Assembly (NCBI RefSeq): GCF_000002425.4
Contig: NC_037267.1
Span: forward strand, 8,879,398 to 8,943,397
Direction: 5' to 3'
Length of the DNA stretch: 64,000 nt
Source: Physcomitrium patens
Lineage: Eukaryota > Streptophyta > Bryopsida > Funariales > Funariaceae
In this document: positions 10,620-22,919 of the stretch, in pieces
Layout: each line of letters opens with the position of its first letter
Numbering within the stretch: the first letter of the stretch is position 1
Translations under genes and position numbers: made by a program
The notes under the pieces: model-generated
Seen by the model: the letters and a program-made list of their open reading frames with translations, nothing else
What the model was told of the DNA's origin: nothing
Databases searched by the model: none

Positions 10620-11080
10620 TAGCAGAAGAATAAGAGACATAGTACTTTGTTAAAAATATAACTGTAGAGAAGGAATAGAAGTGGTGGTACTTTGTTAAGA
10701 ATGTAGTTCTATAGAAGGAATAAAGATGACAAAGTGCTACAACAAGTTCAATAGCAAAAAAATGTATTTTTTAGTACTTTGCCTTGGTATTAGTTACAAT
10801 TGCTATGATGGAGGAATAAAAAGAACAACAAAGTGCTACAATAAAAGAGTAATTTTTTTAGTACTTTACTTCAATATAAATTGTAGGAAGATGGACAAGA
10901 GAGGTATTACTTTGTTGCAAATGTAAAGCAAGCTGCTACAACAGAGCTGTAGAAGAGGCGGCACTTTGGTACAAATGTTACAATAATTACTACATTAGAA
11001 GAGCAATACTTTGCATCAAAGGCATCAAGACACTTAGGTCCAAATATTATAATAGATATTACAGTAAAGAAGTAAGAAGA
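10620..11080. repeat. Degenerate tandem repeat with TACTTTG / CAAAGTGCTACAA motifs
   Basis: The words TACTTTG, TAGTACTTT and their complement-like partner CAAAGTGCTACAA recur: 'acaaagtgctacaa' near 10733 and 10827, and 'tactttgttaa' near 10641 and 10689. Spacings are roughly 48 and 94 bp, suggesting an old tandem array with a basic unit near 48 bp. Copies are heavily diverged. It sits next to an LTR-like module and may be part of that element's internal region. Confidence 0.5.
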
Positions 11081-11182
11081 GTAGAATTAAGATAATAAAA
11101 AAAGATTCGAATTAAGATGACAGTTAAGACTATAGTAGAAGAAGATCAAAAAATTGGGAGAATATAGCTAGGTGGTAGAGGC

Positions 11183-11489
11183 ATGTGTCAAGGATATGAA
11201 TCTTAAAGAAAGAAATCCTCCATATATTCTTATATCACTCAAAAGGACTAAAAGTTTATTCAAAGATGATATAATATTAAACTAAAATAGCTATTGTTAA
11301 AGACAAGAAGATTAAAAAGTCTTAAAATAAGACTAAAGATTAAAAAGTTGTTGATAAGAGTGAAGAAGACTTCACTCTTGCTTCCATATATAATCTTAAC
11401 TAGGAACTATAGGGTGATGTCTTATAGGACCTTCAAAACATGTTGACTTTACAAGATACACTGTCATGTGATAATATGACATTATAGTA
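11183..11489 (-). mobile_element. LTR fragment of the E-type family, minus orientation
   Basis: Read on the minus strand this matches the left LTR remnant of element E (about 17160-17433) and the right LTR at 21447-21985. Shared features are a 'gtaaagtcaacatgtttt' block, a TATATA box followed by 'gcaagagtgaag', a run of 'ttttagtctt'-like words and an end in '...ccttgaca' at 11183. No coding DNA of element E follows it on its downstream side. Confidence 0.6.
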
Positions 11490-12430
11490 AAAAATAAAAA
11501 AATTGGATGGTATTTTAAAAGAAAATAGTAGAAAGATATAATAGAAAAATAAGGATAAATAATAAAAAGATAATAAAAGATTTAATCTTAATATTATTTT
11601 TTATAGAAGAAACTTCTATTTACTTTGTAGAGGTATAAATGAGCCAAATCAAAATATATGAGATAAGAATTTAATATAGGCATGTTTAAGAGAGACTTAA
11701 AAATAGGTTAAACTAAAAATTACCTTAAATTACTAAAAATTGATATCCAGAGAAGACCAATTGTCAACTAAGATCAAAATCAAATCTTGAGACAAAATAT
11801 TGCATCCATATGGTAATTCCATGGTTCTTTTGTAGATCAAAGAGTGGAATTTTAGAGAAAACTAGGAAAGAGATTTTTAAGCATTATTTGCATATCATTT
11901 GAATCAATATTGAAATTTTGAAGGATTTTTGAAGTTAGTGATATTTTTGGTAGAATGAGGATTTAAGAAATAAAAATATGTTTATAAATTTGAGATTTTC
12001 TTATTTTTTGTGGTGTATATATAAGTAAAATTTAAAAAAATATGTTGGTGTACTAATTATAAATGTGTATGCAAATTTTAGGTCAATCAAATGATTAGAT
12101 TGAAGTGTATGAGGGTTTTTATAGATTGAGATCTCAAAAATTGGAGTTTGAAGGTCAATGAGTGTTTCTAAGATCTTCAATAATCTATTTATTGGATTGA
12201 AGTGAATTATTTTTACATAGATGCTAGACTTGATTTTCAATGTTCAAATAAATTTTGAAAGCAATTCAATGGTTCAAAAAGAGATATTGGCACTAGAAAT
12301 TCAGCATTTGGATTGAAATAGGAGGCCATTCAATATCCAATTGGATTATCTTGCATTTCTCTCAATTGATAAGTGCAATGGATTTCATCTTTCTTGTGCT
12401 TGTTTCTAACTAAGATATTAAGAAGTGTAA
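11490..12430 (-). mobile_element. LTR-like module U, minus orientation (copy a)
   Basis: On the minus strand this aligns with 16437-17159: shared blocks include 'caaagtgaatagaag'-like and 'ggtctgattttgatcct'-like segments. It adjoins the E-type LTR fragment in the same relative order as at 16.4-17.4 kb, so the pair forms an inverted copy of that composite. Architecture also resembles the 1.3-kb D LTRs (38410-39734), implying related LTR subfamilies. The outer limit near 12430 is approximate. Confidence 0.55.
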
Positions 12431-12985
12431 AATTTTTGAGTTGATATCAACGGTTTGATTATTAATTGTTGAAGTTTCAATTTGCTATAGGATTTATTAA
12501 GAGTTTGTTTAAGATTAAGAATTTGATTAGAATTTGCTTAAGATCTCATTTAAGATTTATCTAGGATTTAGGATTCATAAAGATTTCATTAGAATTTGAC
12601 TTAAGATTTGATAAAGATTCAATTAGGGTTTCAATTAGGATTTGATCTAAGATTTGATTAAAGTTCATTATGATTTTATTAGAATTAAATTAAGATTTGA
12701 TTAGGATTTAAGATTCATATTTCTAATATTTCTTTAGGATTCTTTATTATTACTTTAAAAATTTTTATTTTTAAAACTTCTTTAAGATTATTGTTATTTC
12801 TTTAAAGATTTATTTTTATATTTTTTAAAGAATTCTTATTATTTTTCTTTGAGATTATTTTAGGACTTTTTACATTTTTTTTATAATTTCTTTTAAATTT
12901 ATGTTGCATTGATCAAAGTTTGATTAAATTTATTGTGATTTACTTAAAGTTTATTTGAGATTCTATTAGACGTAATACAATTATT
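12431..12985. repeat. Low-complexity GATTAAG/TTAGGATTT array
   Basis: Short diverged units such as 'agatttgatta' and 'aggatttaag' follow one another with a loose period of about 11-13 bases, most clearly at 12480-12730. The same kind of array, in the opposite sense, lies at 43230-43860, and a third, T-richer one at 59380-59780. Each time it borders a module-U LTR copy, so it is probably part of one repeated element. Confidence 0.55.
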
Positions 12986-15900
12986 GTTGCATTGTTGAAT
13001 TCAATAACATCTACTCTAATCTAAGAGACATATAAGATTTTTTTTGAAAATACTCTTAAAAAGTTGGTTAAAGACATGAGAGAATTGAGAGTAGAAATCA
13101 ATGAATTGAAGAAGAGCCAAAGAGCCACATCTTTGCATGCATCCTATGAATCAAAGGGATTTATTAAGAAGTACATGTATTATGATAGTCCTGAGCATGA
13201 AAGAAAAGATTGCTCAAATTATAATGAAGACTTAAAAAAAGGAGTTTATCTTCTTTAAAAAATATAGAATAAGATTTACTACTAAGAGACAACTTTTGGA
13301 GCTCAATTTTAGAAAAAGAGGTATAAAAAAGCTTGTAGAGGACTATATAAAGAGAGTAAGTAGATTGTATATAAAAGAGGTTGAGTCTTATCTCATTGAA
13401 GTAGAAATTGGGAGCATAATAGCTATTTTAAGGCCACCAAGAGAGGCTATGGTTAGAAAAGCAAAAGCCATTAAAAAAGTAATGGATTAAAATAACCCAA
13501 TTGATGCTATTAGCATCAAAGCCTTTTTAAATGGCAATAAGGATTTGAAGGACCAAGATGTCATTGTAAAGGAAAAGAGAACTAGGTACTCTAAAGATGT
13601 AGTAGAATTCTCTAATAAGAGGAAACCACCAAGAATTAGAAAGCCTATTCAAAGAAAAGAAGGATCTTTCTATCTATAAGTACAAACAATATCTTTATCT
13701 CAATTAAAGAATGGACTTTGAGCTTAAGAAAGTGGAGCAAAAGATAAAGAAAAGAAAGATTCAAATAAGCCTAAATATAAGGGTCGTTTCTATAAGCTTC
13801 AATTGGATATTAAAAGTTCTATTAATATGAAGGAAATTTTATAAGAGAATATTTTTAATGCCAAATTGGATTCACCTTGAGAGAGGCACTTGGTATTATA
13901 AAGAAGGACTTCTATGAGCTTATCATTGATGTCATTAAAAGAAAGATGTAAATGATGGCAAATGTAATTATGGTAAAGGCATTAAACTCCTATTTGATCA
14001 AAAAAGATGACTAAGAGATTTGTACACCTAGATTTCAAGAGATTCTAATTGAAAAGAAGAAAGAGGTGACTACTCTAAGCTATAGTAGATGCAAAGATCA
14101 ATAAAGAACAAGAAGTGGCAAAGAAATAGAGCATAGAATAGATATAAGTGAAATAAATATATCTAATTTTACTTTTTATGAGAGATTTGAGGGTGAGAAG
14201 ATGAGTGCTAAATTTGTACATTCTTTTCATCTATGATGGAGGCTCAAGTGAGATCTCAAGGAGCACACCTTGGCACTTATTGATTATAGTTCAGAGATCA
14301 ACATCATGTGAAAGAAGATTTATGAAATGAAAAAATAGTCTATTGATGTTAACCATGGATGGATATTGAAAGCCACGAATGATGAGCAAGGTGATTTATA
14401 TGGAGCATGTTTGAGAATTAGAACAAAGTTTGGAGATATAGAAGTGGATCAATATTTCTTTGTGTAAAATTTTGCTACTTACTTAGTGATTTTATGACAA
14501 TCTTATATCATAGCTACGAGAATGGAGACCAAAGTCTTAGATGATGGCTTTCATCATACAAGGATTAGAAACTATGATGGAAAAATATTGACACAATTTC
14601 GTACAATATGGCCGGATCATGAACAAAATAGTGACCAATTGAAAAAAACTTTTTTAAAGATCAATAAAGAATTTTCGGATTTTTAAAGAATGCCTGTATA
14701 GCATGGAAGTATAAGAATGCAAGTGAATCTTTTATCTATACACTTATTAATGTAGATATTTTTGAGTGTGGATTTTTGGGTTTGACAACTTTAGAGGTTT
14801 TGAGATTTCAAAGAGTTGGAGACTTGAGTCATATGTATAAGAGTTAGATAAAGAAATATGAGAAATATTTAAAAAAGTTGGATGTAATTTCAAGTAGTGA
14901 GTGCATTTTAGGTGTTACTAAAGAAGAAGGATTTGAAGTTGATTATATGAAATTTTTAGAAGGAATGGCTTTATATATGGATGAAGATGGATCTAATGTT
15001 ATTGTAGAGCTTCATTCAAGATAAATATATGAAGAGGTTTTTGAATTTTCTAAGAGGCTTGGAATAATTAATAATCATATAATATTAGAAGAGGCTATAG
15101 TGCACATTAAATATAAGACTATGGCCAAGAAGGTGAAGCCCATGACAACTTAATTGCCTAAAGACACTAAAGAGCATATCAAACAAGCTACCATAGAGCC
15201 GAAATTGAAGGAATTAAGAAAGATTGGTTACAAATTTATAAAGGAGTCTTTGGAAAAGTTGAAGATTGGAAGAGGTGATTTTTTGACTGAGGTAGGGAAG
15301 GAAAAGTTTCTAAAGATGCTCTCTAAATAAGTAAATCAAATTTTAAGAGAGTTTGTGCTAGAAAAGATCATACTTTTTTTGGATGATGTTCCAATCAAAG
15401 ATTGCAAGGAAGAGACCAAAGATTTGACTTTAAAAGAAGATGGATGGCATACATTTATAAAGGAACATATTAAAGATGTGGATCATATTTTAAAGAAAAT
15501 TGAAGATATAAATCTTACTTTATTTTTAAAAAAATCTACATTTAGATTTAAAGAAATTATGATTATTGGATATTTATGCAGAAGCTATAAAAAAAATCAA
15601 ATCTAAAGAAGATAGATGCCATAGCAAAGATGAAGGTATATAGAAGCACTACTAAGGTAAGAAGATTTTGAGTGCTTGTATATTTTATTAAATATAGATT
15701 TCCTATTATGCTCATATTGTAGAGCCTTTGTATTAGTTATTGAAAGAAAAAAAAACTTATATGGAATAAAAGCAAGAGATGGCTATAGATGAATTAAAGG
15801 TGGTTTTAAAATTACCACTACTGTTAAGGCAAGTAGATTATAATTGTGGAAGATTGGTGATATTGAAAATTAATACAAGTTCCATAGCCATTGGATGGAC

Positions 15901-16436
15901 TATTGGACAAGATGATAAGGAAGGTAATCAATTTACAATTAGGTTTGGAGCAAGGATTCTCATTGAGAATCAAAGAGCTTATTCATAAGTGAAAAGAATG
16001 CTTTGATGTGTACTTATTGCATTAAAGGTTGAAAGAAATTATTTAATAGATGCTCATGTGGTAATGGAGACTAATTTCTTGCCTCTATTTGGAATGGTTT
16101 CTAATTTTATTATACTAAATATTACCATGCTTAGTTGGATTACTTTTATTAAGTCTTTAACTTCTATTTTGGTCCATGTCATAGATAAAAAGAACTCGGT
16201 GGTAGATATATTATCTAAAACTAGGTATTCAAAAGAAAAAAAATGCTTGTATAAGAGGAAGATAGAAAATTGGTTCAAGGCTTCATGTTTGCTACAAGTG
16301 AAAGAAACCAAGGTAATGAAGTTCTATCCTTCAAAATTAATTTATATAAAAGAAGGTTGAAAGACATTGGCTTATATTTAAGTACTATGAAGAGGCTTGT
16401 ATTTAAGTACTATGAAGAATTAAGATTGGAGAAATC
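12986..16436 (+). mobile_element. Gypsy retrotransposon remnant A (gag-pro-RT-RNase H), truncated
   Basis: This decayed Ty3/Gypsy body belongs to the same family as element B. In order it has a coiled-coil-like gag piece (13064-13258), a CCHC zinc knuckle at 13172-13213 with the first two Cys changed to Tyr, a protease region near 14275-14400 with DYSSE at the active site, a reverse transcriptase with intact FLDD at 15376-15387, and RNase H with the IAIGWTIGQDD block (15779-15988) and a tail near 16170-16250. The polymerase fingers and palm before FLDD appear deleted. Integrase and both LTRs of its own family are missing, so the copy is truncated at both ends. Many in-frame stops make it non-functional. 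A 25-bp unit ending 'taagtactatgaaga' is tandemly doubled at the 3' end (about 16372-16420). Confidence 0.8.
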
Positions 16437-17159
16437 TTAGAAACCCTCATTGAACCTAAAATTCTATTTTCTAAGACTTCAATGCACTTAAACCTTAATA
16501 ATCCACAATTCAACTCTCTGATCAAGCTCAAACTTACAAAATATATTGAAAACATATGTATCCACAAATTCTTTAAATTTTATTCATAGATCTATTGCCA
16601 AACTTACAAAATTCTCCAAAAAGTATCTCCTATTTTATTTCACAAATTCAAAGTCATCCAAAACAAACTATAACTTTGTAAAGCTCTTACAAAGTTAATA
16701 CATACTTAAATCACTCCAAATCAATGATCAAAGAAACCTCATCAATTCAACTCCCAAATCTTACTCTCTAATCTCCAAAAAAATCCCAAAAACATTGTTA
16801 AGGCTTGGTTTTATGCCTCAAGGTCTGATTTTGATCCTCGTTGGTAACCGGTCCTCTCTTGGTATCAATTCTTGAGTTTCTAAGGTAATTTTTGCTACAA
16901 ACTACTCTTAACTTCTTTTTAAAGGTACTTATATTGTTTATTTTTCTAATCTACCTTATTTTGCTCTATTTGTGGTCTTACAAAGTGAATAGAAGCCTAT
17001 TTTGCAAAAAATCAGTATTAGCACATTTAATTTTTCTATCCCTTGCCTATTATCTATTTTTCTAAGATAATTTGTTATAATATATTTCAAATAAGATCTT
17101 CAAAAATATGATATTTTCTTCACATTTTCATCTATTAGCCATTTTATATCATGACAACA
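16437..17159 (+). mobile_element. LTR-like module U, plus orientation (copy b)
   Basis: This noncoding segment ends '...atcatgacaaca' at about 17159, comparable to the '...tcacaaca' end of the D LTR at 39734. It contains 'tttgtggtcttacaaagtg' and 'gaatagaagcc' blocks shared with copies at 11.5-12.4 kb, 43.86-44.15 kb and 58.7-59.3 kb. It abuts the truncated left LTR of element E. Confidence 0.55.
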
Positions 17160-17433
17160 TGTTTTGCAAAGTCAACATGTTTTAGAGGTCATATAGAACA
17201 TCGCCATATAGATCGTAGTTATGAGTATATATAGAGGCAAGAGTGAAGCCTCCTTCATTCTTATTGATGCCTTTTTAGTCTTTAGTCTTATTTAAAGTCT
17301 TTTTAGTCTTCATGTCTTTGGCAATAGCTATTCTAATTTAATATTATATTATCTTTGAGTGAATTTTTAGTTCTTTTGAGTGATAGAAGAATATATTGAG
17401 GATTTTTTTTCTTGAGATTTTTGTTCTTGATAA
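17160..17433 (+). mobile_element. 5' LTR of element E, truncated at its 5' side
   Basis: This aligns with the 3' half of the LTR at 21447-21985: the 'gcaaagtcaacat' block, then a TATATA box at about 17228, 'ggcaagagtgaagcc' and 'ggcaatagc'. Its upstream half is replaced by module U. It ends near 17433, where the gag remnant begins. Confidence 0.65.
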
Positions 17434-20400
17434 TTTAATAAGGATGCCAATTTATTATTTATATCTTATTTTAGAAATAAATAAAATATTCTATTTTTAT
17501 TGTTATATTTTGAAGTTTACAAACTTCCTACTTTTAAACAAATAATCTTGATTATTTGAAAGATGTCAAGAATAAAGACTTGGCTAAAGAGAAATAAGTC
17601 AAACAATGACAATAGCTTTTAAGTTTTCAAAAATTAATTAATCAAGGCCAAAATTGATAAAAATTAATATAATACATTTTAAATCTTTTACGGAGCAAGA
17701 AAAGACTCAACAATGTCAAAAAGGCTTATGCTTATATTGTAAAGAAGCTAAACATACTACTCAATATTATCCAAAGAAACAATGTAACTATGAAATATGA
17801 AGCATGGTTGCCAAAGAAGATAATGTATCAAAAAATAAATTTCTCTAGCTACAATAGGAATCATGCGACTAGAATCTTTCATAAATCCCAATAAAGGGTC
17901 TATTCTCTCTTCAATTTTTTTACTTTGTTTTATAATAGAAGTTTATTTATGACCAAAAAATCACAAAGTCTTAGCTTTTATAGATTTAGGAGCCTTAGCC
18001 TATTTTATAAACAAAAGTTTTTTCAAAAAATAAGAAATATTGTTAATAAAAAAAACTAAACTTATACATATAGAAGTCATAGATGGTCGTTTACTATCTT
18101 ATAGAGATATTACACATAAAATTATTCTTTTAGATGTAGGAATTAAAGATCATAATAGTATAGTAATATTTAATATAATAAGATCTCCATTCAATCTAGT
18201 TATTTTAGGATTATTCTTATTTAAAAAATATAATCCTCAGATAGATTGGATTTCTTATAAATTTAATTTTTCTAATGATTCAATCAAAAATCTCATTTTT
18301 TAAGTAGAAATATATTTTAAGACTTCTTGATCAATTTAATCAAGCAAAGATCTTTATAAAAATAGGTCTATAAAGAGCATATAATTTAATATGTATTAAC
18401 AAAGAACATGAATAGAAAATTATATTTTGAATCAAGTATGGATATTTTGAATATAATGTCATGCCTTTTGGACTCACAAATATATCAATTACTTTTCAAT
18501 ATCTAATGAATGATATCTTTTATAAATTTCTTGATGATTTTATCATCTATTATTTGAACAATATCTCAATCTATTCTAAAAACATAAAAGAGCATGAAGT
18601 TCATCTTTGTTGTGTATTAAAAAAAATTAAAGATATAAGATTATATGCCAAGTTAGAAAAGTTTATATTCCACACTACTCAAGTTGACTTCTTAGAATAC
18701 ATCATTTCCAATGAATGATTAATAATGGATCCAAAGAAGATCCAAACTATTATAGATTACAAGATTCTAAGAATAGTAAGAGACATATAATACTTTTTGG
18801 GCTTTGCCAATTACTATCGGATCTTCATTAAGATTTTTTCTCAAATTGTAGCTTCACTTATACATTTGACTTATAAAAACAAATTTGAGTAGAGTAAAGA
18901 AGCCAAAGCATTATTTAATGCTTTAAAAAAAGACTTTACTTTTGTATCAATCTTATATCATGTTGACTTTTCCAAGGCATTTTTTATAGAAAAAAATGCA
19001 TCACACTTTGCCATGGGTAAAATATTATCATAAATAGAGATAGATGACAAATTCCATCTAATAGCTTTCTATTTCAAAAAAATTTCAGCAGCAGAGATTA
19101 ATTATGAGATCAACAATAAAGATTTCTTTGCAATTGTGGATTTATTTCGATAATGGCATTATTATTTAGAATATTCCTTGAGTCAAATCACTATGTATAT
19201 AGATCACAAGAACCTCGAATACTTCATATTGGCATGTATTTTGAATCATTGCTAAGTTCATTAAAGCATGTCTTTATCAAGATTTGATTTCAATATCACT
19301 TATCTACTCAAAAAATAATAATATTTATTGAACGTCTTTTCTAGATGTTCTTATTTTGTACCAAAAGAAGGAGATGGATCTTTTGATCAACAAAAAATGA
19401 TTCTTTTGAAGGTAGAGTATTTTCACCTTCAAGCAATAAAATCAACATTGATTGTTGATTCAAGCTTTGTCAAGCAAATTCAATCAAGTATGTCCATTGA
19501 TCCTCCTATCTATAATATCAAGAATAATTCTTTTAAGTCTCATGATACTTTCAAGTTTAAGTTTAAAAAAAACTTATTCTATTTTTAGAGATGATTATAT
19601 ATTCCAAAATATAGAATAGAATTTCATATTTTTCAAACTTGTAATGACTTTCTAGTAGCCAAATATTATGGATACAATAAGTCTTTAAAATTAATATCAA
19701 AAATTATTGGTGGCTTCAAATATGGAAGACAATCTAAGACTTGTACAATCATATGATATTTGTTCAAAGTCCAAAACTCTTTGCTATAAATCTTATGAAC
19801 TTCTTCAGCTATTACGTATTCCAAAACAACCATTATTTTTTGTTTCTATGAATTTTATCATAGATCTACTAGTCTCAGGTTTGTATGATTTTAGATTCAT
19901 AGTAGTAGATTATTTTACTAAGATGGCACATTTTGTACCATGTACGAAATCTATTATACGTGAAAAAATAACTAAGATTTTTTTTAACAATATTTATTAC
20001 TATCACAAATTTCTTAAAGATATTATATTTGATAGAAAAATTTAATTTATATCAAGATTTTGGAGAATCATTTTTAAGATATTAAAGCTTTCTTTCACTT
20101 TTCATTGTCAAATTGATAGGCAAATAAAATAGGTGAATCAAGTTTTAGAGCAATGCTTGAGGTATACCATCAATTATTATCAAGACGATTAGACAATTCT
20201 TTTATCATTGGTAAAGTTTAGATTTAATAATTTGCTACATTCTTCTATTCAAAAAACATCTTTTTTTGTCAAATATAGTTATCATCCACGACTTGGTATT
20301 TTTGACTTTTCAAAAGTTGATATACTTGCAACAGAAGATTTAGCAAATCATTTGTCATAGCTGCATACAACAATGAAGGCGCAATTAAAGGAAGCTCAAG

Positions 20401-21446
20401 AATAATAGAAGATTAATATACATGCCTATTGCAAGGAACAACCATAATTTAATGTAGATGATAAGGTATGGTCACTATATCACAATATTAAGACTACTTG
20501 TCCTTGTGATAAGTTGGACTATTATAGGCTTGGATATTTTTCTATTAGAAAATAAGTCAATCCTATTGCTTATTGATTATATCTATCAAATTCTATGAAG
20601 ATCTATCCTATATTTTAGGTATCTCTTTTTAAGCCATATAAGTTAGTGAATATCTCAAGAAAAAAATAAATACCACCTCGTTCTATAGAAGTGGATAATA
20701 ATCAAGAGTTTGAGGTGGAGGAAGTCTTAGATTCAAGGCAAAGCCAAAATAGGTTGAAATATCTTATTCATTAGAATAGATATGATATTTATGAATGCAC
20801 CTAAGAGCCAACAAAGCATCTTATAAATGCAACAAAAAGAATTGAGGCTTTTTATTTTCAATATCCATCAAAACTAAGATAAAAAATAACAAATCTTTGT
20901 TATAAAAGAAATAAGATCCAAAAAAGATAATATTCTATCTTTTATTTTTTTTTTATCTTTTGTATATTTGTGACATTAAGAAGATAGAGAATCAACAATC
21001 AATAAATTCAATTCAAGAGCTTTCACTTGTTGACTTATGAAATGAGATATTATGATTGTTACAACTTTTAAGATGACATAATTGAGATGAAATTCCTCAA
21101 AAATAACATATTCTTCCTTGAATAGATGGCAAGATATCATGTAATTAGTATCACAATATTAAAAGAGACTTTTGATGATTGGTGATTTTATTAGAGATAG
21201 GAACAACTCATGATAGTATTCCAAATGTTTTATTTTAAGGAAGTTAAAAGGCCTCAATAACTACCAAATAACAAGGTGGTCTTCTTGCCCTAGTATGTGA
21301 CACTATCAATTGTTGAGAGGACCTATCAACTATCTTTGGAAAGAACAAAGATCATAATATGTGGCAAATATAATTTATTGCATCTAGAATTTTATCAATA
21401 TATGATGATTGCTCTTTGTGGAATTTGTTCCTAAAAAAAGAGGCAA
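17434..21446 (+). mobile_element. Chromovirus-type Gypsy remnant E, internal region
   Basis: Domains in order on the plus strand: a shortened gag ending in a CCHC knuckle at 17730-17771 (last Cys is Tyr); protease DLGA at 17983-17994 (family DSGA); reverse transcriptase from about 18360, with MPFGLTN at 18461 and the catalytic YLDD changed to YLNN at 18551-18562; RNase H about 18940-19250; integrase zinc-binding region and core about 19590-20350 with FVSMNFIIDLL and VVDYFTKMAHFVP; a chromodomain at about 20680-20870 (FEVEEVLDSRQ...YLIH...ECT.EPTKHL). A purine tract at 21433-21445 precedes the right LTR. The chromodomain places it among chromoviruses. Stops and altered catalytic residues show it is dead. 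Confidence 0.85.
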
Positions 21447-21985
21447 TGTTACAAATATATATACATACTCTAATAAATATCTATATGATTAAATAGAAGT
21501 AAGTAAAAATAGATTAAAATAGGTTAATTTTATAATACCTTTTAAAGAAGCTTTTTAAAAGCTTTTTAGACATTGCTTTGACTTTACATATATTTCTAGT
21601 TGATTGATAGGTTAGAAAATTAGTCAAGAAGTTAATCACATATAGATAGCTTGTAGAATAAGTTTACTATGTAGTATATATATATAAAACTTACATTGCA
21701 AATTAAAATAGGTATCTTGCAAAGTCAACATATTATAGAAGTCCTACAAGACATTGCCACGTATCTCCTAGTTAAAAGTATATATGGAGGCAAGAGTGAA
21801 ACCTTCTTCATTCTTGTCAATACTTTTCTAGTATTTAATCTTGTCTAAAGACTTTCTAATCTTTTTATTTTTGGCAATAGCCATTCTAATTCAATATTAT
21901 ATCATCTTTGAATGACTTTCTAATTCTTTTCAATGATATAAGAGTGTATTAAAGATTTCTTTTTTCAAAATTCATGTCATTGACA
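21447..21985 (+). mobile_element. 3' LTR of element E
   Basis: It begins TGTTACAAAT directly after the purine tract and ends around '...gtcattgaca'. It contains a TATA box (about 21769) and matches the LTR of remnant F (about 51960-52480) over its whole length. Confidence 0.65.
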
Positions 21986-22919
21986 TACAATGTTTTTATT
22001 TTATTTTCATATTATTATATTAATTGTAATAAATATTATATTTTATTAAATATTTATTTATTAAGTAAATAAATATATAATTAAATTTTAATCATAAATT
22101 AACAAAAAATAAGAATTATACTTATATTACATTTTTAATTAATTTTATCAACTTGTACTCATGATAAGGGAATTAACTATCATTATAGCATAGAAAATAT
22201 ATAAAAATATAAAATAAAATCAATCTAATAAACTTATTTTATTATACATATTATTTTTAATATATGTCTTATCATTAATAATCTATTAGATTTTTTTTGA
22301 AATTATATATTCTAATAATAATTTATTTTAGATACTTCAAAATATGGTGCATTTTATATGTTAATTTTAGCTAATAATATATATTTTAATGAATTCAAAT
22401 TTTCATAATTATTTATGAAATTTAGACATTACAAAATATTTGAATTTTAGTATTCATTATTTATTTTTATTTTTATTTTTAATTTTTACAAAATAACATA
22501 TTATTAAATTGAGATGGATTAAAATTACTGAAATTCTCACTTCTTTAAATACAAAATTATCAAATGAAACATCTACCATTTTAATTGTACTTATAAGTTT
22601 CAACAACTTTTATTCATTAATGTTTTTAGAAGCTCTTTTATATATGTGTTTTATAGTTTTAAGATCCTTTATATTTGATGATATTTTTAAATCATCCAAA
22701 ACTTTAACTTCTATATAATATAAGTTTTCTAAATTTTGTAGTAAATTTTTATAGTAAATGTTTTACTAATCCGCAATATTCAAAATTTTATTTTTTATTT
22801 GTGTGAATCATCAAATTGACTCACTAGTTGTTTTAGGATAAAAATATGTATTTTAAGTGCTTAGAATCATAATATATAGTGAATAGTATAGAAATCTTTA
22901 AAAAAATAGTAAATTAGCA
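21986..22919. other. AT-rich DNA, nothing recognised
   Basis: This is extremely AT-rich with many A/T runs. An open frame at 22509-22718 has no recognisable motif. Confidence 0.6.
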
